DNA of 64,000 nucleotides, from contig OU452205.1 in NCBI GenBank assembly GCA_911728435.2, forward strand, positions 5,648,260 through 5,712,259, read 5' to 3'. A program made the translations under genes and the position numbers. Numbering within the stretch: the stretch's first letter is position 1; each line of letters opens with the position of its first letter. Under the pieces are notes generated by a model that saw only the letters and a program-made list of their open reading frames with translations, ran no database searches and was not told the DNA's origin. The DNA is from Apoderus coryli. Taxonomy: Eukaryota; Arthropoda; Insecta; Coleoptera; Attelabidae. Shown here in pieces: positions 59,001 to 64,000 of this stretch.

Positions 59001-62000
59001 TACAGTATTGAAATAAAAGCCTAATCTCTATGAATTAAATTTAATATAATAATATTTAATCCATGTCATACATGTTTCAAGACTAGACCAGTCCCATGAT
59101 CAGTGGCGAACAATCGTTAAATGAAAAGCTTTTAGATAGAAACATACTTTTGACTAAATATTTCACGTAGACAATGTGGCAAAGATGTAACAAGATTGTT
59201 GTAGATCTTATAATACCTATAATAAAAAAATTATCAGTGCTACCTATATTATATTAGGTATACCTATTATAATAGTCTGTCTCTTCATCAGGTATAAGTT
59301 CCACTTTATCGGTTTAGGTACTTAAATTTTACTTCTTTTTAATGTTTCTTCGGGTAAATAATAAGTTCGGTAGGAATAGGGCTTTGGGTATGAAACAAAA
59401 AAGATAGAAAATAGAAATTTGATATAGGGGTAGTTCTAAGCATTTACAAGTTTGTGACGTCTAGCGATTTTCGATGCCGCCCCCGAAGGTATACATGAGG
59501 GCGACGCAATGCCGTTTTAAATATCTCGTTTCGCTTTCTTGGAAAATAAAAAATTATAACTGATAACTGAAACTTAGTACTTAATACGTGGGCGTAAGAG
59601 GTAAGCTCACTTCACAGGTCTCTATTAATGAAAGAAAGTTAACATTTTGAGCATCTGCGTAAAATTAAATGTATCCGTTTGGTGGGTAGTTTTGATTACA
59701 ATAAGTCGGTGCCAAGCCCAAGCCCGAAACAAAATAAATCTATATTTACCTACTACCTATTTGGCTTGGTACCGACTATTATGTGCATTGTTGTCTTTTG
59801 AATGATATTTGTATTTTGTCATCAATACACCTGTATCCCGAATTGCACCAAATTGCGATGCTATTGAACAAGCATATAATCCTAAATATAATATTCTTTT
59901 TGAACTACCTGTATCTCGAAAACCAAGCCGTAGCGGACCCATGTACATATGAAATTTGTATCTTAAAATTAGTCAAAGAATCACCCTTTAAAGTTTGTAC
60001 AAGTACTTATGCAACACCCTGTATACATAGATACTTTGATTTGCAATTTGCAAATCTGTTAAACTAGGTAATGCTGTTTTTTTTTATTTACTTTCAAATA
60101 TGGTGTTATGTAATTGTATTCAAATTAAATGTTTGGGGATGATATTTACGAGTTTTATTTTTTTATATAGAGAAACTGTTATTCAGTTTTTAAGGATCAA
60201 TCTGAAGCAGACGATTGTACTTGTTAAAACATGAAAAAAGTTATTGTCGTGATACTTTTAACACCCTGTTGGTGGGTTTTTAAAGCTTTTTACGAAACGT
60301 GTTAACAATACAATCTACATAAATCGTTAGTTTTTTAAAGTTTTATGATCATTGCACAAAAACCAATATTAGGGAGACTGTAAGTTTTTTTTCAATTCGG
60401 CGTTGCAGAATTTGAACCTAATTGTGATAATTGTGTTATTTTACTAGTATAGATATTTTTGAGTAAATTAATTCGGTTATAATCGATGAGTAGAATCTTT
60501 GGAGTAAAATACATTTCACAAAAACCCTGAACCATATTTCTCAATAGATTTAAATTTTCATTAAAAACAGATTAAAAATTCTAATTTTTTACATCCTGCA
60601 TTTCGAAACCGTATTTTTTTAAATAATTATTGTCATGCTGGAAATTTCAAACCTTATTTACTTCAGCAACTTGTAAAAAGCACAGCCTTTTTAATATTAA
60701 CATTTCTTAAAATCGATATTACGCGATAACGATGACTTTCTATCAATATCACAGAAGGATACATTTATTACGTATATAATTTGTTAGATTTTACATCTCC
60801 GAATTGAAACACACGCAAAAAATCTGCATAAAAAAGTTAGAGTAGCATTTCACGCCTTTATGCCCCTTTAATTTACCCGCCTCTGAGATTTATTTTTTCA
60901 TAATGTTAACGACAAGTTGAATCTGCTGTTTGAGTTTGATCCTTAAAACTGAATCAGGTAATAACCGGAAGTCCTATCTATAACGCCAAATTTCGTTAAT
61001 TTAAATATAACTTTTTGATGCATCCTTATATCCGAAATTTAAAATTAAATGACTAAAATAATATTATTTTAGTCATTTAAAATTATTGTCTAAAACATTT
61101 AATGAACCAGCCCTGTATATTTATACTATTATAGTAATTTCTTTTATTTTCGTCCATACACATTAATCTTTGCGTAGATAGGTATACGTATACCATATAA
61201 TTTTATATTACTACCCGACAAAAAACACTGCTGCACAGTAGTACATATATGATAACTATAATATAAAAACAAACTCCCACCTCGTAGGGGAAAGTATACT
61301 CGTCCTTGTCTAACATTGCCCATATGATTATTTTATTTCAACACAATACATATAACGCCATCTACAATTCCATGGTTGCATGTTTTTCTAATAGATGTAG
61401 CTCGTGTCGAGACAGTTTCAATTTTTGTTTTATGTCCCATATACGCTGACTATCTATTGTCACCGTAGATATTTTCGATGCTATTGTGTAGATTAATCTT
61501 TGCTATAGTACAGCCAACGCGATGTTGCCGGATGTATTTATTTCTCTCTAAGCATTGGGGACATTTTATATTCGTCACAATAATATAACTTATGGCTTAT
61601 TAACGAATTCAGAAAAAATAATAGGTGCACTTCGTAGGAAAAGCACATTCCTGGACTCCTATGGTTGCTGGTCCCGGCTAACGCCTTGCCCATCAAATTC
61701 CGTTCCGAAAGTGTTCCTTTTTCGGCAATATACTATTATATGTACTTGAAATGGATCAGTTTGAAAACGAATGATAAAGGATTATTAATTTATACACTGA
61801 GCAAGATATTCAGGGAAATTTTAACAAAATATTAACATAGGTAGAAATAATTTTTATTTGACTTGTTTAGATATAATGCAAAATAACCTATCAAGTTTCA
61901 CATAAGTAAATAATGATAGAACAAAATTCATCCATTAATGAACGAAACAAAGGTAGGTACTTACATAAGGTTATCTTCGGTATCCCAGCCTAAAATTTCA

Positions 62001-63441
62001 GTAACTACGTAAGCACCACTAGTAAGTGCTTCAGTGGCGCCATTTTCTGCTATGTCAATCAGTGTTAAATGCCTGTAAGCACCCAAACTGTTACCTTGGT
62101 CATGTGATAAGAGCAAAGCCATTTTGGTACCGTCTCCAGAAATTAATGGAGGGGTAAATAGTTCTACCCACCCTGCAGTTTCGTTAATAGATTTAATCTA
62201 AAATCATCAATAACACAAATTGTTAGTATTCGAAAATGCTAGTAGAAAGTTGCAAGAAATATTTTTGTTCATTAACATTTTGACCGTTCAAATTTAAATT
62301 GAAACAATTTGCGCGCATACAGCCACAGCATACTCTACTACAAGCCGTGAAGTTAGAAAGGCAACAGTGCAATGTTTAGTTTAAGTGGATCTGTGTCGAC
62401 TTCCAACAAACTGGCATATTTTATATTTTCTGGAGGTTGGAGGCAAAATAATGTCAAAATAAAAAACAATAGGGATATAATTAAAAAAAAATCTGTATTT
62501 TAAGTTTACACATGTTAATCTAATCTTAATTGGTTAAAAAGTTAGTGAGGCACTGCCTCACTTGCCTCATAGGACTAGCCGCCCTTACCTTTGGTAACAA
62601 CAGCTGCTATATAGAGAAATGCAAACAAGCCGCTATTTATATGGCCGGTTACGGCAAACCAATCAGATCGCGTTCAGGCGTCCGTTTAAATTTGTCCTTT
62701 TGCGAGAACTTTTAAGTGTTGATATTTTGAAAAATAAGTGACCAATTGTTTGTTAATATGTAGTTTTAAGATAGACGCTAAGGCACAACAGTGATTTTTA
62801 CGACTATAAATTATTGGAAATCACGTAATTGTTTAATGGAGTCATTGTCTTTGAAAGGACAACGATGGGGCTAAATATTTATTATTTATTTATTGTAGTT
62901 CGAAATAAAATTACATTCTAAGTAGGAAATAATTCCCAAAACAAAATAATAATAATAACACTAATAATCAAAGAACTACAAACAGACCTAGGAAAACAAT
63001 TTGGAAAAGATCAAGTCCTAAGCCTGGCAATATGATATGATAGAAAAAACTGTGTATGTGGCAAAGTCAAAGAAAGACATTTTTTTGAAAGCGTTTTTGA
63101 GCTTGGCTTGGCTTGGCTCAGTGGTGCAGGCGGTGGGTTTTCTCATATTCCGTAATAAAAGCCGGTCTGGTATATACTTGGGATAAAATAGCCACCTTTT
63201 GGTGCTTGTACGTAGGAGTGAAATATTTATATATTTTTTAAGAATTCTTAATTCTAACTAAATGAACACTGCAAATGTTCAGGGAAATATTAATTTAAGA
63301 AGAAAACTTACAGTGGTTGTTGAGTAGGAATTTGATTCAGTGCGATAAGCTAATATTACTGCCTGATTTTGAACCCTGTTCATCCATACCGCAGCTACAG
63401 TATCGTTTGTTGCCCACGTTACTGCTGTTAAAATTGGACCT
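53015..63441 (-). CDS. Dpp4: Dipeptidyl peptidase 4-like serine peptidase (S9B), C-terminal exons
   Basis: Eight exons join in phase (order of translation): 63312-63441, 61965-62197, 56493-56716, 56249-56432, 55865-56059, 54249-54409, 53624-53835 and 53015-53113. They give about 478 residues. DPP4-type enzymes are type II membrane or secreted peptidases that remove Xaa-Pro/Ala dipeptides. The first exons cover late beta-propeller repeats (VAAVWMNRVQNQAVILAYRT, GWVELFTPPLISGDG). The hydrolase domain has YPMLVNVYGGPD and ATIDGRGSG, nucleophile Ser in GIWGWSYGGYAAGMAL, APVTDW, and YTERFMGLPT. Catalytic Asp is in HGTFDDNVHYQQ and catalytic His in SYTDEDHG. The protein ends HSLENFLDECFVSSS. The triad is intact, so an active enzyme is likely. 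The first visible exon starts at an acceptor, so roughly 290 N-terminal residues, including any membrane anchor, lie right of the window. Introns hold several transposons. Confidence 0.92.
53912..54092. mobile_element. 181-bp foldback MITE in a DPP4 intron
   Basis: Two arms of about 68-72 bp (53912-53980 and 54021-54092) are inverted copies sharing ATTGAAA, TTTCACCAAAACACTTTTTT and CGCTAACAC-like words. The spacer is about 40 bp. No coding capacity. Superfamily not assigned. Confidence 0.75.
54855..55850 (+). mobile_element. Penelope-like element remnant with GIY-YIG endonuclease
   Basis: The plus-strand frame from about 54862 reads SYCLKIAKMIRSSIPDIGVS then FRTVNNVSLCLVNSKDRTNF, the region just before the endonuclease in Penelope-like ORFs. 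After two stops (near 55015) a shifted frame gives CNSIYIGQSGRRILTRIKEH, the GIY-YIG nuclease motif, then HTPSTYANHLIATNHNFDV to a stop at 55283-55285. The RT domain is missing. A 3' flank of about 450 bp ends with a hammerhead-like motif (55722-55772). It lies in a DPP4 intron on the opposite strand. Confidence 0.8.
55722..55772 (+). ncRNA. Degenerate hammerhead-like motif of a Penelope-like element
   Basis: Stem I TTGTA-GGA pairs with TCC-TT-TACAA. The core is CTGATGA, then stem II GGCT/AGCC, but with one extra T before the stem. GAAA is followed by palindromic stem III ACTAGT and a cleavable GTA triplet. The extra base probably weakens activity. Its position after the GIY-YIG remnant fits a pLTR. 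Confidence 0.55.
56930..57420 (-). mobile_element. Tc1/IS630-like DDE transposase remnant
   Basis: On the minus strand, broken frames give SFIWMKQI or, in the shifted frame, YMDETNFNKKGRFMKG (first catalytic region). Then comes LVMDNSPCHTDAKAVSEDFN and LLRLRPYSPMLNP, the 'DN...H...PYSPxLNPIE' second-aspartate region of IS630/Tc1-type transposases. The third acidic residue is lost. Further upstream on the same strand (to about 57915), short frames such as YLAELSKKMEASTLCIWRFG could be its helix-turn-helix. It lies in the large DPP4 intron. Confidence 0.6.
58120..58645 (+). repeat. Dispersed repeat family X, copy 2
   Basis: Matches ALAS-intron copy 1 (34.4-35.1 kb) with conserved blocks ATATATGATTGGCC, ACACTTCCAGTGAGTA, TACCAAATTAACACAGCGCT, GGACGAGGTACAGCCT and TTCATCTGATCACTATA. 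The upstream AATTTATTTACACT block is also shared. No ORF. Confidence 0.6.
58646..61040. other. DPP4 intron DNA, mostly unrecognised
   Basis: AT-rich. A small inverted repeat lies at 59701-59779 (arms like ATAAGTCGGTGCCAAGCC). Several ACACCCTGT words (about 60015, 60265) resemble anonymous transposon ends. No exon of the gene was found here. Confidence 0.5.
61045..61080. repeat. Perfect 36-bp AT-rich palindrome
   Basis: Half-site TTAAATGACTAAAATAAT is followed directly by its exact inverse, with no spacer. It is probably a transposon relic or low-complexity inversion. Confidence 0.85.
61508..61554 (+). repeat. Fragment of repeat family X
   Basis: CAGCCAACGCGATGTTGCCG and the following ATGTATTTATTTCTCTCTAA match 35053-35095 with two changes. 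Confidence 0.6.
62540..62586 (+). mobile_element. hAT element terminal remnant
   Basis: GTGAGGCACTGCCTCACTTG then CCTCATAGGACTAGCCGCCC resembles the subterminal and decayed terminus of CAGTGGCGGCTCG-type hAT elements (compare 46566-46578). Tentative. Confidence 0.35.
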
Positions 63442-64000
63442 CTAGAATAAGATATGTCAAAAGTGAATTATGGTTCTAAAACAATTTAAAATTTTGCTGA
63501 AAATCTGTTTCGGAGCTTGCTTACTCAGGCCATCTCACCAATGAATTTCAGACAGCGAAGAATTTTATTGTTGAGATGTTTTGTTAAGATTGGCTGATGT
63601 TGAAGTAAGCAAGCTCTGAAAAATGTCCCGTATATGTTAAGCTTCATCTAACAGATGGAAAAAGTACTGTTGAGTTTTTATCCATGATCTTGCCTTCACT
63701 CCAGGTTTTCTTCATTCCGTCTCTTGTAGTCTTCCTAGTATACGCTAAGAGACTATGTGGCCCAATCACATGGTTGGCTCTTACTTAAAATGGTGTACTT
63801 AAGCGATGTGCCCTAAGTTTTTTTTTCAAAATTTCACAGCCTCGTTGACAAGAAAGGAGAGGTCATGGTCATGCCCTACTGGAGTAGCTAATATTCAATC
63901 TTCCGGCTTATGTGATTCAAAAAAGCAAAATTTCCAGTGGCTTATATCTTATGTTAATATCAAAATCTAAATTTCCAGAGAAGTTTGAAATCAAGTTATA
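63442..64000. other. DPP4 intron, right window edge
   Basis: A short inverted repeat (GAGCTTGCTTACT near 63513 and AGTAAGCAAGCTC near 63606) brackets about 100 bp. No further exon of the DPP4-like gene is recognisable before the edge. Confidence 0.45.

Noticed and set aside
63650..63760. Possible extra DPP4 exon reading RDGMKKTWSEGK on the minus strand
   Set aside because: No matching splice sites in phase with the exon at 63441 and no convincing resemblance to the DPP4 propeller.
1..64000. CRISPR arrays, bacterial operons or a prophage
   Set aside because: Spliced genes, eukaryotic transposons and no regularly spaced repeats; nothing prokaryotic is present.

Overview
This is an AT-rich animal nuclear genome window, most likely from an insect; the order cannot be fixed from the sequence alone. 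The evidence is spliced genes with GT-AG introns and animal-type proteins, plus a dense set of insect-type transposons: copia, Jockey/CR1-like and LOA-like non-LTR elements, Penelope-like elements, a P-element/THAP relative, mariner, hAT, Harbinger-like and TTAA-target MITEs.

Five host genes can be assembled by hand from exon phases and splice sites. (1) The 3' end of a BUB1-type mitotic checkpoint kinase, + strand, 1863-4741. (2) A complete mitochondrial glutamyl-tRNA(Gln) amidotransferase subunit A (GatA/QRSL1), - strand, seven exons, 13407-22396, 493 aa, with one GC-AG intron. (3) A complete 5-aminolevulinate synthase (ALAS), + strand, seven coding exons, 28371-38410, 545 aa, with Cys-Pro heme-regulatory motifs. 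(4) An unrecognised low-complexity protein of two coding exons, + strand, 40536-44651, 703 aa. (5) The catalytic C-terminal part of a dipeptidyl-peptidase-4-like serine peptidase, - strand, eight exons, 53015-63441; its N-terminal exons lie beyond the right edge. These genes are independent eukaryotic loci, not an operon. GatA and ALAS are both mitochondrial, but the sequence gives no reason to link them.

Almost everything else is mobile DNA. At 5.8-11.1 kb three elements are nested: a TAA-flanked Harbinger-like element holds a Jockey/CR1-like fragment, which was split by a young copia element with identical 144-bp LTRs and a 5-bp target duplication. GatA introns hold P-element/THAP remnants, non-LTR 3' ends, a LOA-like element with a 13-bp target duplication and a mariner MITE. 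ALAS introns hold foldback elements, a THAP-like exon, dispersed repeats and an internally deleted non-LTR copy. DPP4 introns hold a foldback MITE, a Penelope GIY-YIG remnant and a Tc1/IS630-like transposase remnant.

The most striking locus is 51763-52929, just beyond the DPP4-like stop codon. It is a compact, apparently non-autonomous Penelope/retrozyme-like insertion flanked by a 15-bp target duplication. It has 413-bp inverted arms that look identical and three copies of a type I hammerhead ribozyme with palindromic stem III. Two hammerheads lie in direct orientation, with cleavage sites 526 nt apart. A second, diverged hammerhead-like motif follows the GIY-YIG remnant at about 55.7 kb. 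Long stretches such as 420-1862, 11.1-13.4, 22.4-23.5, 26.9-28.2, 38.9-40.4, 47.1-50.0 and 58.7-61.9 kb contain no gene that I can support.
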